A stretch of DNA of 64,000 bases. Origin: Lepus europaeus. Taxonomy: Eukaryota; Chordata; Mammalia; Lagomorpha; Leporidae. The position numbers and the translations under genes are program-made. The DNA lies in assembly GCF_033115175.1 (NCBI RefSeq), contig NC_084850.1, positions 101,309,439-101,373,438 on the forward strand, in the 5' to 3' direction. The notes below the pieces were generated by a model. That model searched no databases. It saw nothing but the letters and a program-made list of their open reading frames with translations, and was not told where the DNA came from. Shown in pieces: positions 1 to 23,747 of this stretch. Every line of letters starts with the position of its first letter. The first letter of the stretch is position 1.

Positions 1-44
1 GAATGGTACAGCAATTTGGATTCTAGGCATGAATGTGAAGGTAA

Positions 45-235
45 TGTGCAAAGGTTTGTGGGAAAATGGAATTAAAAGATAAGTTCATTTTGGTGTAAAC
101 GAATTTTGAAATCTATGTGTTCTGTCACAATATGCATTTTCTGTAACTCTTGAATGTCTCTTGTCTATAGAAAATGTGCACCAAAATGAACTTTTCATTC
201 TGTCTTTCCATGAATTTTTCAAAGTGAGCTCATGT
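45..235. mobile_element. Mariner-like palindromic MITE, decayed
   Basis: Inverted halves: AAATGGAATTAAAAG with CATTTTGGTG on the left and CACCAAAATGAACTTTTC with CCATGAA on the right. It belongs to the same short DNA-transposon family found repeatedly below; the family's terminal repeat reads about TATGAGGGTRCTTCAAAAAG. Confidence 0.6.
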
Positions 236-358
236 ATATATAAAATGGGAGAATGTGTGCCAAGCCTGACACAGAACAGTGGTGCTGTGATTGTTTGCTA
301 CTCAAGAAATGTTCGTGGTGTAACAGAAGGTGGGGGTGATGGAGTGAGTTAAATAGCC

Positions 359-361
<3 letters not shown>

Positions 362-398
<37 letters not shown>
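362..398. repeat. (GA)n microsatellite
   Basis: Uninterrupted GA dinucleotides in the EBP intron. Confidence 0.95.
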
Positions 399-401
<3 letters not shown>

Positions 402-454
402 AAGCAGGTGAACAGATGAGTAAATCAAAGAGTGACCAGAGAATGGAGAAGAAA

Positions 455-785
455 AAAAAAACCCACTCCAAATAAAATTAGGCAGAAGACTTCACAAAAG
501 AGGGTTTCCAAATGGCCAATACATACATGAAAAACACTCAAATGATCATTAGTCATTAAGGGAAAAGCAAGTTCAAACCGTGATGAGATATCACTCATAT
601 CCACTGAGATTTAAGAAATACCTGGTGAGAATACAAAGGAAATAAAACTCTTCTAGGCTGCTGGTGGGAATGGAAAACAGTATAACCTGTATGGTCATTT
701 TTCATCTTCATAAAATTATACAGACATTTACCCTAGGACCCAGCCATTCAACTCCTACATACAAGAGAACCTCAAAATATTCATG
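455..785 (+). mobile_element. Old L1 fragment, sense
   Basis: Resembles the end of mammalian L1 ORF2, with phrases like CAAATGGCCAATA, GATGAGATATCACT, GGTGGGAATGGAAAACAGTA and ACCCAGCCATTCAACTCC. The reading frame is broken. Confidence 0.65.
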
Positions 786-908
786 GAAAAATGCATGTTA
801 TGAAAACAACTATGCATGGATTTCCAAAAAAAAAAAAAATTTGCACCCCAAATTACTTATCTCTTCATTGTGTTTTCCATGAACTTTTGGAAGGACTTTC
901 ATATTGAA
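786..908. mobile_element. Mariner-like MITE, right half
   Basis: CATGGATTTCC, a poly-A interruption, TTTGCACCCC and CCATGAACTTTTGGAAG match one arm of the family. Confidence 0.5.
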
Positions 909-1042
909 CCAAGAGGAATGAAAGCAGATGTCCACTCACACAGCAGCTCCACTCAGGAGGCCAAGAAGGAGTACTGTTTGTAACAGCATATGACAGGGAA
1001 AATCAAATCCCCATCAGTGCCTGCGGAGTCAAATGAACATCT

Positions 1043-1359
1043 GGGGCCGGCACCGTGGTGCAGTAGGCTAATCCTCTGCCTGTGGCACCGGCATCCCATA
1101 TGGGCACCGGTTCTAGTCCTGGCTGCCCCTCTTCCAATCCAGCTCTCTGCTGTGGCCTGGGAAAGTAGTAGAAGATGGCCCAAGTGCTTGGGCCCCTGCA
1201 CCCACATGGGAGACCAGGAAGAAGCACCTGGCTCCTGGCTTTGGATTGGTGCAGCTCTGGCCGTTGTGGCTATTTGGGGAGTGAACCAGCAGACGGAAGA
1301 CTTCTCTCTGCCTCTCCTCTCTTCTGTGTAACTCTGACTTTCAAATAAAAAAAAAAAAA
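1043..1359 (+). mobile_element. C-SINE, young full-length copy
   Basis: tRNA-derived head GGGGCCGGCACCGTGGTGCA, body and A-rich tail. Flanked by a perfect duplication CAAATGAACATCT at 1030-1042 and 1360-1372. Confidence 0.95.
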
Positions 1360-1439
1360 CAAATGAACATCTACACTTTGAAAGCTCTTTATGAAATAAG
1401 AATGAATGAAACTAAAATGAATTTATATGTAAATGGTCT

Positions 1440-2110
1440 TGGAAGGAGACTTAAGCCAGGATTTGGCGTAGCTAATAGAGTTTGGGGAAACTTGGAAAAC
1501 CAGGCTGTGTCTCCTTTGCTCTCACACCATAACAATCAACACAGAAGGCTTCTGTGACCGCAGCCCCCACCCCCAGATGTGTGGAGATTTCTCCCTGCCA
1601 GCCAGCAAGCAAAGCTGTAGCAAGGGACGACGACTGGGTTTCCTCTATCCCCATTCAATTCAGACCCTGTCAGAGCCCTCAGACAGGTAGAGGGCTCAGT
1701 CTCCAACACTGCACTCCCTGCCCCTTGAGGTGCCAATCACAAGACCCAAGTAGCTTGACCTGTGTGTCTGGCCCCATTCGTCATAAACTGGGGTCTCCCC
1801 AGTCTCTTTCTTAGGCTTGATGAATGTGCTTGAATGGCTCACAAAACTCAGGGAAACACACTCTTGAAGTTCCCAGTTCATTACCAAGCACACAGAGGAA
1901 GAGTTGTATAGGGCGAGCGATGAGAGAAGGGTATGGATGTTATTTGGAAGCTCTGAACCCGGTCTTCTGGGGTTTTTATGGAGGTTTCGTTATACATGCA
2001 CGCTTGCTAATAGACTTGGTGGGGAAACCCAGCCTGGCCTGCCCAGGCTCTTCAGCACTCTTTCTTTGAGGGCATGGGGCAGGACCCCTCTGGTGTGAGA
2101 GAGGCTCATG
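1440..2110 (+). mobile_element. Decayed LTR-like dispersed repeat
   Basis: Phrases such as GGCTCACAAAACTCAGGGAA and TTTTTATGGAGGTTTCGTTA recur in an old mammalian dispersed repeat that I recall as LTR-type. I cannot name the subfamily and no coding capacity is seen. Confidence 0.35.
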
Positions 2111-2362
2111 ACCTGCTCTCTGATCTTGGGGAGTTATAACCAGGAATTGTGGATGAAAACACTCTCATATAATGTAAATGTATCGTTAAGTACCCAAGTA
2201 GTTTGGTTTTTGAGCCATGGGACCATTACATGCAGCAATGTTAAAGTTTTCAAAATAAATTAGTGGTAGGCCATCTGGTGGGTGGTTAAAAATCCAAGTC
2301 AACTCCCGTCTAGAAAAGCCTCCCCCCCCACCCCGCACCCAGAAAGCACAAGAAAGAACTCA

Positions 2363-2815
<453 letters not shown>

Positions 2816-2956
2816 TTATCCCTGAACAGACTGTGAGTCTGGATTAAAAATAACCTAAACATATACTGTTTTAAGAACACGACTAAAATGAAAGGCCAGA
2901 GAAAGACCGAAAACTTGTTCCAGCCCTTTGGCAGTCCTATTAAGATGTAGCAGAGG

Positions 2957-3238
2957 ACAGACATTTGGTTCAGCAGTTAAGACACCTGAATTCCATATCA
3001 GAGTCCCCACTCCTGCTTCTGATCCAGCTTCATGCTAATGCACACCCTGGGAGGCAGCAGGTGATGGCCCAAGGACTTGGGTCCCTGCCACCCACATTAA
3101 AAAGCTGGATTGAGTTCCTAGCTCCTGGCTTCAGCCTGACCCAGCCCTGACTGTTGCTGGGATTCGGGGAGTGACCCAGTGTTTAGAAAATATTTCTGTC
3201 TCTCCGCCTTTTGGATAAAATAAAAACACATAATTTTA
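2957..3238 (+). mobile_element. C-SINE, old divergent copy
   Basis: TTTGGTTCAGCAGTTAAGAC head, GATCCAGCTTC body, and AATAAAA-rich end; heavily diverged. Confidence 0.75.
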
Positions 3239-3639
3239 AAAAGTTTCAGTGAAAGAATTAAAACAGGAAACAGGAGGCCTAGTCCCAGGCTTCAGGAGGC
3301 AGCCTTGGAACCCAGAGCTGGTCCCAGGCCTCAGAGGTCCAAAGATCAAGGCCACCTCCTAACCCTCTGGTCCCGGTTTGGTGGGCGACACAGGAAGTAG
3401 GCCAGATCCCATGGCAAGGATCAGCGTCTAGCACCTTTTCTTGCAAAGCTACTCCCTCGCCTTTAGTCCTGGGAAGTGCAGCTGGGGGGCGTCAGCGAGA
3501 TTACCAATTGGGACCACAGTTCTCAGGCCCAGAGCTCAGAAAGCCTGAGTCTCTCCCACAAAGCAAACAAGGCCGCCAACCTGCACCTGCGAGCACCAAA
3601 GTCTGGGGTCTCGCAAGGGCGCCAAGGAGAAAAAGGAGG

Positions 3640-4100
3640 GCCAATTAGGGAGCGCACCAATCAGAGCTAGAACCCTTTGGTCCAGCGGCTCAATGAGAAG
3701 GGGGACCCGCTGTCGTCCAGAAAACCGCGCAGCAGCTGGATCCCGCGCAGGCGCAAGGGGTGGCGCTGGGGAAAGGGTCTGGCAGTCAGGAGCTAGGAAA
3801 TGGAGAAGCGAGCCTGGCGGAGGGCACTCACCCAGCCCGGCGACGGCAGCGGCTGCTTCTGCGGGCTCTGGGCTCCCTCTCGGCGAGCTCGCTCGCAGGT
3901 TCCGCGGCGTTGCTTCTCCGGGCCGTCCCCTCCTGGGCTCCCCCACCCAACGGAGCGGGCCAATGGAGAGGCGGGGAAGGCGGCCAGTGCGTCTCCTAAC
4001 CAATGGGAGCGGCCGGCCCCGTCCTCGCGCGTGGTGCCATTTTCGCCTTTGGCTGAGACCGAGTCAGGAGCGGGATGGAGGCGGGGACAGGACCTGGTGG
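3640..4100 (-). promoter_or_regulatory. EBP: EBP promoter, CpG-rich region
   Basis: GC- and CpG-rich stretch with GC boxes (for example GAGGCGGGG near 3968) and CCAAT boxes at 3641, 3657, 3960 and 4000, all written CCAAT on the plus strand, that is inverted relative to EBP. NF-Y works in either orientation. No clear TATA box is seen. It lies between the PORCN 3' end and the EBP coding exon. Confidence 0.7.
3832..3960 (-). other. EBP: Probable non-coding first exon of EBP
   Basis: On the minus strand GGCTGG is followed by GTGAGTG, a strong donor whose last exon base would be 3832, inside the CpG-rich promoter and 1.14 kb upstream of the first coding exon. The family has a non-coding exon 1, so this is the best candidate. 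The 5' end is not determined and 3960 is only a guess. Confidence 0.45.
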
Positions 4101-4199
4101 GCTGGTCAATTCGCCGGGCGCAGTCCTTTCAACTCTGCCTTTGTTTTCTACACTGAGCAACCCATCAGTTCCCAGATTAATGCAAGGAAACTTAATATT

Positions 4200-4700
4200 A
4201 CAGGCAGATCACATACATCCTGTACACTGCAGCCCGCCAAGTCGTTCAGCACTCAGAACTCTGTCCGAATACCAGCAGTCATCCTCACCTCTCCCGACTT
4301 GAAGTCAGAAAACCAATCAGATCCCAGGCCCTTCAGCCCCGCTGGCCAATCGGCATGGAGACTCAAATGTGCTAATTCTAAAGAAACAATCAGAATGCCA
4401 TAACCCTAAACCAGTGGGCACCCAGACTGAACAATCAATCAGAATCCAACCCCATCCTAGCCCTGGCATCCAGTTACAGCCGACAAGACTCAGGACCAAT
4501 ATCTTACTTTCCCTCCTCCCTGTCCCAGTCTGAATGAGGATCTCTGTTTTTCACACCAGTTAGTACCAAGCCTCTCTGATATCCACTGACGCCATCTGTT
4601 CCCACGCCACTCAAATCAAACAGGATCAGGACTTGTCCATCCTCAGGCTCATCATCCAACCATGAAAAATCACAAATTAACCACGAACCAATTACAGTCT
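4200..4700. other. CCAAT-rich PORCN/EBP spacer
   Basis: Non-coding spacer with further CCAAT/ACAATCAG-type motifs on the plus strand (near 4313, 4345, 4385, 4425-4435, 4496, 4688), roughly every 40-100 bp. It reads like a decayed tandem repeat whose unit carries an NF-Y-like box. No ORF with coding character was found. Confidence 0.4.
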
Positions 4701-4804
4701 GCTCCTTCTTCATGGCTTCCGGTTCCCAGCCTTTTATCCATGCTGCTCCCCTCCCACCCCACCCCTTCCTTACTGCTATTCCCCTCTGAGCAGTGAACAA
4801 AGAG

Positions 4805-5134
4805 CCTGTTGATGTTGCCTACTTTTATTTGACAATAACAAACTGAATATAAAAAAGGAGAAGGTAGGCGGGGAGGCCCTGGATCTCCCCCTCTTTGCTT
4901 TCCCAAGTATCCCCCACCCCTAGGCCCCAGCAGGGGCCAGCCCCCTGCCCGCCTTATGGTGTAGTGGGGATTGACAGGCATGGGAATGGTGTGTGTGTGT
5001 GTGGATGTGTGTGTAGGGGTGTTTGGGATCATGGGTGGAGTGGGGTCAAGGGAGTAGAGAGGGCCTTCCCGCATCCTCCATCAGAGCTGGCACCCCAAGG
5101 AGGGGTCTTGAGGGTGCTAAGAGGATTGTATGCC
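4805..5134 (-). other. PORCN: PORCN 3' UTR
   Basis: Follows the stop codon at 5135-5137 and ends just after an AATAAA signal. It contains a short GT-repeat (plus strand) around 4990-5015. The cleavage site is inferred to be about 15-25 nt beyond the signal. Confidence 0.75.
4824..4829 (-). terminator. PORCN: PORCN polyadenylation signal AATAAA
   Basis: TTTATT on the plus strand is AATAAA in the sense of PORCN, about 305 nt after the stop codon; no earlier canonical signal was seen in the 3' UTR. Confidence 0.75.
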
Positions 5135-16780
<11,646 letters not shown>

Positions 16781-17642
16781 TCCAGTGCCCCCGAACGTCG
16801 GTGTCGGGAGGTTTGCTGTCTGCTCCAGAACAAACTTCCGAATGCCCAAATTGTTACTCCTCGGACGCCGGGATGGGGAGGATAGGGGCAAGCCTCGGAG
16901 CCTCCAAAGGCTCCCCCGAGCACGTCCCCTTCCACACGGTTGTGTCTCCGTTTCACAGATCGGAAAATAAACGGAGGTCTCTCCTTTGCCATCCTTTCAG
17001 GGAACTGAAGGAATTTTCAACCCTCCACACCCCAGGGAGGGGCCAGGAACATGTATAGGCAATGATGTGTCACCTAGGACCAAAATTAGGCGCCTACGCT
17101 TCCCCTGGGGGATAGCTCTGAGCACTTGGCTTATCTTGAACTGATTTACCGGCTTAATCCCCCAACGGACTCGACCCTGCAATGAAGGTGACCCCGACAA
17201 TTAGTGAAGTGTTGCAGTGAGCCAGGAGGAGGTTTGTAAGGAACATTTAAAGACGGAGCGTTTATAAAGCACTTCCCGTGGCCCCAATGCAGTGTTTCGT
17301 TGAGCTGGATCTGCACCAACACTAACGATTTACGCAGCACCTACTGTCTCACCCAACCCTGCAGCTTCAGGGCAACTCTACTTTGTTCCTAGCCTGGTAA
17401 ACGGCTTGTTTTTTTCCAAAGGTACGCTTATTAGACGCTTACTGCACGCTTAGCTAAGACGTGGAAGGCAGACGCAAACCCAGATGGAGGTGGACTTACA
17501 CCCTGACCTAGGGAGCAAAGGAAAACGGGGTTCTGATCAGATAAACACCTGCCTTCGTGGCCTGGGCTGCTAAACAAAAGAATGGGATTAGCGGCTCTGT
17601 GCAATGCAATGCAAGGGAAATGTACCTTGGCCTCGCTTTTTT

Positions 17643-17682
17643 TTTTTTATTTAAAGATTTATATGTTTATTTGAAAGGCAGA
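17643..17682 (-). mobile_element. C-SINE stub of about 40 bp
   Basis: Only the 3' terminus (TTTAAAGATTTATATG, TTTGAAAGGCAGA) is present, flanked by CCTCGCTTTTTT at 17631 and 17683, so it is an extreme 5' truncation. Confidence 0.8.
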
Positions 17683-17962
17683 CCTCGCTTTTTTAAGACC
17701 AATTGTTAACGTGAAGTTAATCGGAGTTTTAGTTTAATATGCGTGTGTTACATATGAAAAATACCGATCTTAGAAAATGTAATTACACAGGCTAGATACA
17801 CAAATCCTCGTTCCCTTCCGTAACAGCCCAGTACAGGTCACAGGCTTTATGAATTAGATTTCATTTTAATTCTTCGTGCAGTTTTCAAACACACTCAAGT
17901 AGAATCGACCTCGACCAGAAGGAGTTCCCTTAGCTGCACCACCAGGCATTTAAAAGTGGGTG

Positions 17963-18330
17963 ATTCAGAGTTGGGTATTTGATCCAGTGGTGAAGCTGCC
18001 AGTTGGGACACCTGTGTTCCATGTCAGAATGCCTGGGTCCCAGTCCGGGCTCCATTTCAGATTCCAGCTTCCTGCTAATATATGCTGGGAGGGGCAGATG
18101 ATGGCTCAAGTAGTTGGGTCCCTGCCACCTGCATAGGAGACCTAGATTGAGTTCCTGGCTCTCACCTTTGACCTGCCCCAATCTTTATCTTTGTGGACCT
18201 TTTGGGAGTGAACCAGGACGTGGGAGCTGGATCTGTCTTTCTGCCTCCCCTAGTCTCTCCCTCCAAAAACGAAAGAGTTATCTGACGAAACTTAAAAAAA
18301 AACAAAACAAAAAAAACAAATAAACAACTA
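17963..18330 (+). mobile_element. C-SINE, old copy
   Basis: TATTTGATCCAGTGGTGAAG head and A-rich AACAAAAC tail. Confidence 0.75.
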
Positions 18331-18640
18331 GAGGCTGGCATTGTGGCTAAAGTCGCCACCTGCGTCACCGGCATTCTTTATGGGCACTGGTTCATGTCCC
18401 TGCTGCTACACTTCCAATCCAGCTCCCTACTAATGGCCTGGGGAAAGCAATGGAAGATGGTGCAAGTGCTTGGGCCCCTGCACCCGTGTGGGAGACCCAG
18501 ATAAAGCTCCTGGCTTCCCCTTGGCTGAGCCCTGGCTGTTGCAGCCACTTGGGGAGTGAGCCAGCAGATGGAAGACCTCTCTCTGTCTCTCCCTGTCTCT
18601 GTAACTCTTCCAAATAAATAAATCCTTAAAAAAAAAACCA
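18331..18640 (+). mobile_element. C-SINE
   Basis: GAGGCTGGCATTGTGGCTAA to AAATAAATAAATCC; target duplication like AACAACTAGA on both sides. Confidence 0.9.
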
Positions 18641-18834
18641 ACTAGAAGATCTTCACTATGTGTGCTCTTAGCCTTATGAATTTGATTGTTTTTATCTAAG
18701 CTTTTGCTGTGTGTGACATAGGACTAGTATTTAGATTGTAGGACATAAACAGAACATTTATGAGTTAAGAAGAAACAGACAAACAATACACTAGCCATGG
18801 ACAGCAGGTATACAAATAGATAATCACAGCTGAA

Positions 18835-18960
18835 GGTGTCTGAAATGGCCAATGTGTGTAATATATGAAAAGGTATCCAGTCTCTTTAGTTAACAGGGAA
18901 ATGCAAAATTAAGACAACAGTGAGACACTGTTTCACATCTCCCAGATGTGGTGTTTCATA
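18835..18960 (+). mobile_element. Old L1 fragment
   Basis: GAAATGGCCAATGTG, CAGGGAAATGCAAAATTAAG and CAGTGAGACACTGTTTCACA are L1 ORF2 3'-type phrases. Confidence 0.55.
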
Positions 18961-19078
18961 TTTTTATACCTGGAGCTTAATAGAGAATGGGCACTCAATA
19001 AATGTCAAATTTTATAGCCATTATGATCATTCTGGGTTATGGTTTCTGGGAGCATTTTTGTCTCTCTCTCTCTCTCTT

Positions 19079-19402
19079 TTTTTAAAAAGATTTATTTTAT
19101 TTATTTGAAAGAGTTACAGAGAGAGGTAGATACAGAGAGAGAGGTCTTCCATCCGATGGTTCACTCCCCAAATGGCCACAATGGCCAATGCTGAGCCGAT
19201 CTGAAGCCAGGAGCCAGGTGCTTCTTCTGGGTCTCCCACACGGGTGCAGGGGCCCAAGCACTTGCACCATCTTCCACTGCTTTCCCAGGCCATAGCAAAG
19301 AGCTGGATGGGAAGAGGAGCAGCCAGGACTAGAACCGGTGCCCATATGGGATGCTGGCGCTCCAGGCCAGGACTTTAACCTGCTGCACCACAGTGTCGGC
19401 CC
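19079..19402 (-). mobile_element. C-SINE
   Basis: AAAGATTTATTTTATTTATT to CACCACAGTGTCGGCCCC. Confidence 0.92.
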
Positions 19403-19478
19403 CTGTCTCTCCTAAATGCAAATTAAAGCAATGAGATATCATATGTTACTTATGGGACTGGCAACAAAAAGTGCTGAG

Positions 19479-19480
<2 letters not shown>

Positions 19481-19559
<79 letters not shown>

Positions 19560-19562
19560 TAC
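19481..19562. repeat. (CT)n(CA)n compound microsatellite
   Basis: About 60 bp of CT followed by about 20 bp of CA. Confidence 0.95.
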
Positions 19563-20199
19563 ACAAAGCTTTCAAAATGCAATTAAAAGATAATGCAAAT
19601 TTCCCACGAGTTCTTTGAATCCTCTCCAGCATACAGTTTCACATACATACGAATTTTTTTCTTTTGAATGACTTGATGGTGGCTACAGACATGACACACT
19701 TTGAGCTAAGCCCTGGGCTGTGGATTTCCTAAGAACACAGACATTTTCTTACAGTCCTACCGGCACAGCATGAGGGTTCCAATTTCTCCACTTCCTCCCT
19801 CGTGTGTGTTAGCCACTTCTTCACCGCAGCCAGCCCTGTGTGCGTGTCAACCCTGTGTGCGTATCAGCGGTGCCCTTCTGCAGGTAGAGGAAAGCCTAGG
19901 TCGGGAGGTACCCTGTGCTATCAGTTCTTTTCCATCTCTTTCCATCTGAAACAAAGTCTCAGTTTTCCCTTAACTTTCATGATCTTGATTTTTATTTAAA
20001 AGCACAGGCCTGTTCTTTGGAAGAATGCCCTTCACTTTGGGCTTGTCTGATGTCTCCTCATGATTAGGATTGTATTGTGCATTCTTGGCAGGAATTCCAC
20101 AGAAGTGATGCTGTGCATTTCTCACGTATCCAGAGGCAAAGGGATTGCTTGGACCTCCACGTTGACTATTTTCCCCTTTTAAATCATATGTATCTTGTA

Positions 20200-20800
20200 G
20201 AGAGATAGGAGGGTATTTTGCAAAGTTTGTGGAAACATGGAATTAAAAGAGAAGTTTACTTTGGTGCAAAAAAAAAAAAAATTCGAGGGGCTGGTGCTGT
20301 GGCATAGTAGGTTAAGCTACTGTTTGTGGTGCCAGCTGCTCCACTTCCGATCCAGCTCTCTGCTAATGCACTTGGGAAACCAATGGAAGATGGTGCAAGA
20401 GCCTGGACCCTTGCCACCCACGTGGGAGATCCAGAAGAAGCTCCAAGCTCCTGGCTTTGGCCTGGCACAGTGCTGGCTGTTGTGGCCTTTTGGGGAGTGA
20501 GCCAGCAGGTAGGTGGATAATCTCTCTCTCTCTCTCTCTCTGTCTCTCTGTCTCTCTCTCTCTCTCTCTTTAACTATGCCTTTCAAATAAGTAATAAATA
20601 AATATTTTAAAAATTAAAAAATAAAAATTTTGAAATCCATGTACATTATTGGTCTTCAAAATGCCCATGGAAAAGGCAAACTATGAAACAACTTTGTATG
20701 GATTTCAAATTTTTGCACCAAAATAAACATTTTATTTGCATCTGTCTATGAACTTTTTGAACTATTTCCATACTTTGAGACTATGCAACTCTGTTTTCTT
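20200..20800. mobile_element. Mariner-like MITE split by a C-SINE
   Basis: Left arm GTTTGTGGAAACATGGAATT to TTGGTGCAAAA at 20228-20278; right part ATTTTGAAATCCATGTACAT to AACTTTTTGAAC at 20624-20760; the SINE at 20286-20610 lies between. Confidence 0.6.
20286..20610 (+). mobile_element. C-SINE inside a mariner-like MITE
   Basis: GGGGCTGGTGCTGTGGCATA to GTAATAAATAAATA; contains CT runs at 20521-20570. Confidence 0.9.
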
Positions 20801-20849
20801 TTCAAACTTTCACTCACAAGTTAGCATGCAATGGTAATTCTTTCTTTAT

Positions 20850-21172
20850 TTATTTTTAAAGATTTATTTATTTGAAAGACAGAGTTACAGAGAGAGAGAT
20901 AGAGACAAATAGAGGGGTCTTTCATTTACTGATTCACTCCCCAGATGGCCGCAACGGCCGGAGCTGCACCAATCCGAAGCCAGGAGCTTCTTCCGGGTCT
21001 CCCACGTGGGTGCAGGGGCCCAAGGACTTGGGCCATCTTCCACTGCTTTCCCAGGCCATAGCAAAGAGCTGGATGGGAAGAGGAGCAGCCAGGACTAGAA
21101 CCGGTGCCCATATGGGATGCCGGCACTTCAGGCCAGGGCTTTAACCTGCTGCACCACAGTGCAGTGCCCCGG
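20850..21172 (-). mobile_element. C-SINE inserted beside an older copy
   Basis: TTTTTAAAGATTTATTTATT to CACAGTGCAGTGCCCC, directly followed by another minus-strand copy. Confidence 0.9.
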
Positions 21173-21175
21173 TGA

Positions 21176-21212
21176 TTTTTTTAAAAAATATTTATTTATT
21201 TGAAATGCAGAG

Positions 21213-21249
<37 letters not shown>

Positions 21250-21508
21250 TTTCATCTGCTGTTTCACTCCTCAAATGGTTGCAACAGCCAGAGTGGACCA
21301 GACCAAAGCTAGGAGTCTGGAACTCCATACGGGTCTCCCACATGGGTAGCAGGCATCCAAGGACTTGGACCATCTTCTGTTGCTTTCCCAGGCCCATTAG
21401 CAGGGAGCCACATAGGGAGTGGAGCAGCCATGTGTCAAACTGGTGCCCACATACGATGCTGGTGTCACGGGTAGCGGCTTAATACCCTGTACCACAATGC
21501 TGTCCCCT
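21176..21508 (-). mobile_element. C-SINE, older copy
   Basis: TTAAAAAATATTTATTTATT to CACAATGCTGTCCCC; includes (GA)n at 21220-21246. Confidence 0.85.
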
Positions 21509-21589
21509 CCATTGGTGATTCTTGTCTGAAGCAATTACTACTCTTCTTGAAATCAAATAACAGTACATATTTTTAATATTACTTGTTTA

Positions 21590-22101
21590 AAAACTTTTTT
21601 GCTCTGATTTTTATTTGAGAGGCAGACACACACACACACATATACCCATTTGCACAGTTGATTTATTCCTCAAATGTCCATGATGGCTGGAGCTGGGCCT
21701 GGCCAGAGTCAGAAGCTGGGAACTCAACCCAGGTCTCCCATGGGAGTGGCAGGAGCCCAACTACGGGAGCCATCACTACTGCCTCCCATGGTCTACATTA
21801 GCAGGAACCTAGAATCAGGAGTCAGAGCTGAGTATCAAACCTAGGCACTCGGGGACAGCGCTGTGGCGGAGCGGGTAAAGCTGCCACCTGCAGTGCTGGC
21901 ATCCCATAAGGGCGCCGATTTGAGTCCCAGCTGCTTCACTTCCAATCCAGCTCTCTGCTATGGCCTGGGGAAGCAGTAAGAAGATGGCCCAAGTCCTTGG
22001 GCCCCTGCACCCACGTGGGAGACTTGGAAGAAGCTCCTGGCTTCAGATCAGCCCAGCTCTGGCCATTGCAGCCAACTGGGGAGTGAACCAGCAGATGGAA
22101 G

Positions 22102-22141
<40 letters not shown>

Positions 22142-22275
22142 TTATCTGCCCCTCCTTCTCTCTCTGTGTAACTCTTTCAAATAAACAAATAAATCTTTTA
22201 AAAAAACAAACAAACAAACTAGGCATCATGATATGGGAGACGGGGTCTTAACCATTAGGCCAAATGTCCACCCCT
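21590..22275 (-). mobile_element. Old C-SINE split by a younger one
   Basis: Begins TTTTTATTTGAGAGGCAG and resumes after 22218 as GATATGGGAGACGGGG to AAATGTCCACCCC. Confidence 0.75.
21853..22210 (+). mobile_element. C-SINE nested in the old copy
   Basis: GGGACAGCGCTGTGGCGGAG to AAATAAATC; target duplication near AAACCTAGGCA on the left and AAACTAGGCA on the right. Confidence 0.88.
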
Positions 22276-22697
22276 AAATGATGATTTTACTTTACACATA
22301 GAGCTGGGATTTTACTGTGAAGAAGAGCTTTCCCTGTTTCTTTCTTTTCTTCTATCCTCTGTCTCCCTCCCTCCTTCCTTCATCCCTTCCTTCCTTCCTC
22401 CTTCTGTATGGGACTCGCGGATTTTGATTTACAGATTAAAATCCATGCTAGGCGCACAATGCAATGGTAGCTAGTGTATTTACAGACTCTTGTAAAATTC
22501 AGCACAACCTCAAAAGGACATTCCTATCACCCACAAAGGAAAACTCATGCCCTTGAGCAGTCAGTCCCATTTCCCTGTGGTAGCTCCCAGCAACCACTAA
22601 TGGCTTTGTGTCTCTAGAGATTTACTTATTCTGGACATTTCCTATAAATGGAATCACACAATATGTGATCTTTTGTGTCTTTTTTTCTCTCACTGAG

Positions 22698-23038
22698 CAG
22701 AATTTTTTTTTGACAGGCAGAGTGGACAGTGAGAGAGAGACAGAGAGAAAGGTCTTCCTTTTGCCGTTGGTTCACCCTCCAATGGCCGCCGCGGTAGGCG
22801 CGCTGCGGCCGGCGCACCGCGCTGATCCGATGGCAGGAGCCGGGTGCTTCTCCTGGTCTCCCATGGGGTGCAGGGCCCAATGACTTGGGCCATCCTCCAC
22901 TGCACTCCCTGGCCACAGCAGAGAGCTGGCCTGGAAGAGGGGCAACCGGGACAGGATCGGTGCCCCGACCGGGACTAGAACCCGGTGTGCCGGTGCCGCA
23001 AGGCGGAGGATTAGCCTAGTGAGCCGCGGCGCCAGCCC
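22698..23038 (-). mobile_element. C-SINE, GC-rich subfamily
   Basis: TTGACAGGCAGAGTGGACAG to GCCGCGGCGCCAGCC, with AGAATTTTTTTT on both sides. Confidence 0.93.
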
Positions 23039-23427
23039 AGAATTTTTTTTCAATTGTAGTGCAATACACGTACTGTGAAATTGCCATCTTAGCCATTTTT
23101 AAGGACCTAGTTCAGTGGTATTAAGCACAATTACATTGTTGTGCAACCAACACCAGCATCCATCTCTGGAACTGCTTTTCATCTTCCCCTACTGAAACGC
23201 CACATCCGTTAAACATTAATACCGCTTTTCCACCTCCCCCTAACTCCTGGCAATCCCAATTCTACTTTCTGTCTCGAAGAATCTGACTATTCTGAGTACC
23301 CCCGAATAAGTTGGAATCATCTTGTATTTGTACTTTGGAGATTGGTGTATTTTCTATAGTGTGATGGAAGGCTCGTCTATCTTGCAGTGTTGTCTTTTCC
23401 TCCCTCCCTCCCTCTCTTTCTCTCTCT

Positions 23428-23747
23428 CTTTCAAGATTTATTTATTTGAAAGGCAGAGCTACAGAGAGAAAGAGGAAGAGAGGGAGAGAGGTCTTCCATC
23501 CTCTGGTTCACTCCTCAGGTGGCCAAAACAGCTGGAGCTGTGCCAATCCAAAACCAGGAGCCAGGAGTTTCTTCCAGGTCTCCCACATGGGTGCAGGGGC
23601 CCAAGGACTTGGGCCATCTTCTACTGCTATCCCAGGCCACAGCAGAGAGCTGGGTCGGAAGAGGAGCAGCCAGGTCTCGAACCGGCACCCATATGGGATG
23701 CTGGCACCACAGGCAGCTTTACCCACTATGCCACAGCACTTCCCCCT
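23428..23747 (-). mobile_element. C-SINE
   Basis: CAAGATTTATTTATTTGAAA to CCACAGCACTTCCCC. Confidence 0.9.

Noticed and set aside
3693-4403. 236-codon open frame on the plus strand
   Set aside because: Lies in the EBP CpG-rich promoter; composition-driven, with overlapping frames on both strands and no recognisable domain.
20839-21200. tRNA-like sequence as a tRNA gene
   Set aside because: The A and B box-like parts belong to the tRNA-derived head of C-SINEs; no copy folds as an intact tRNA by eye.
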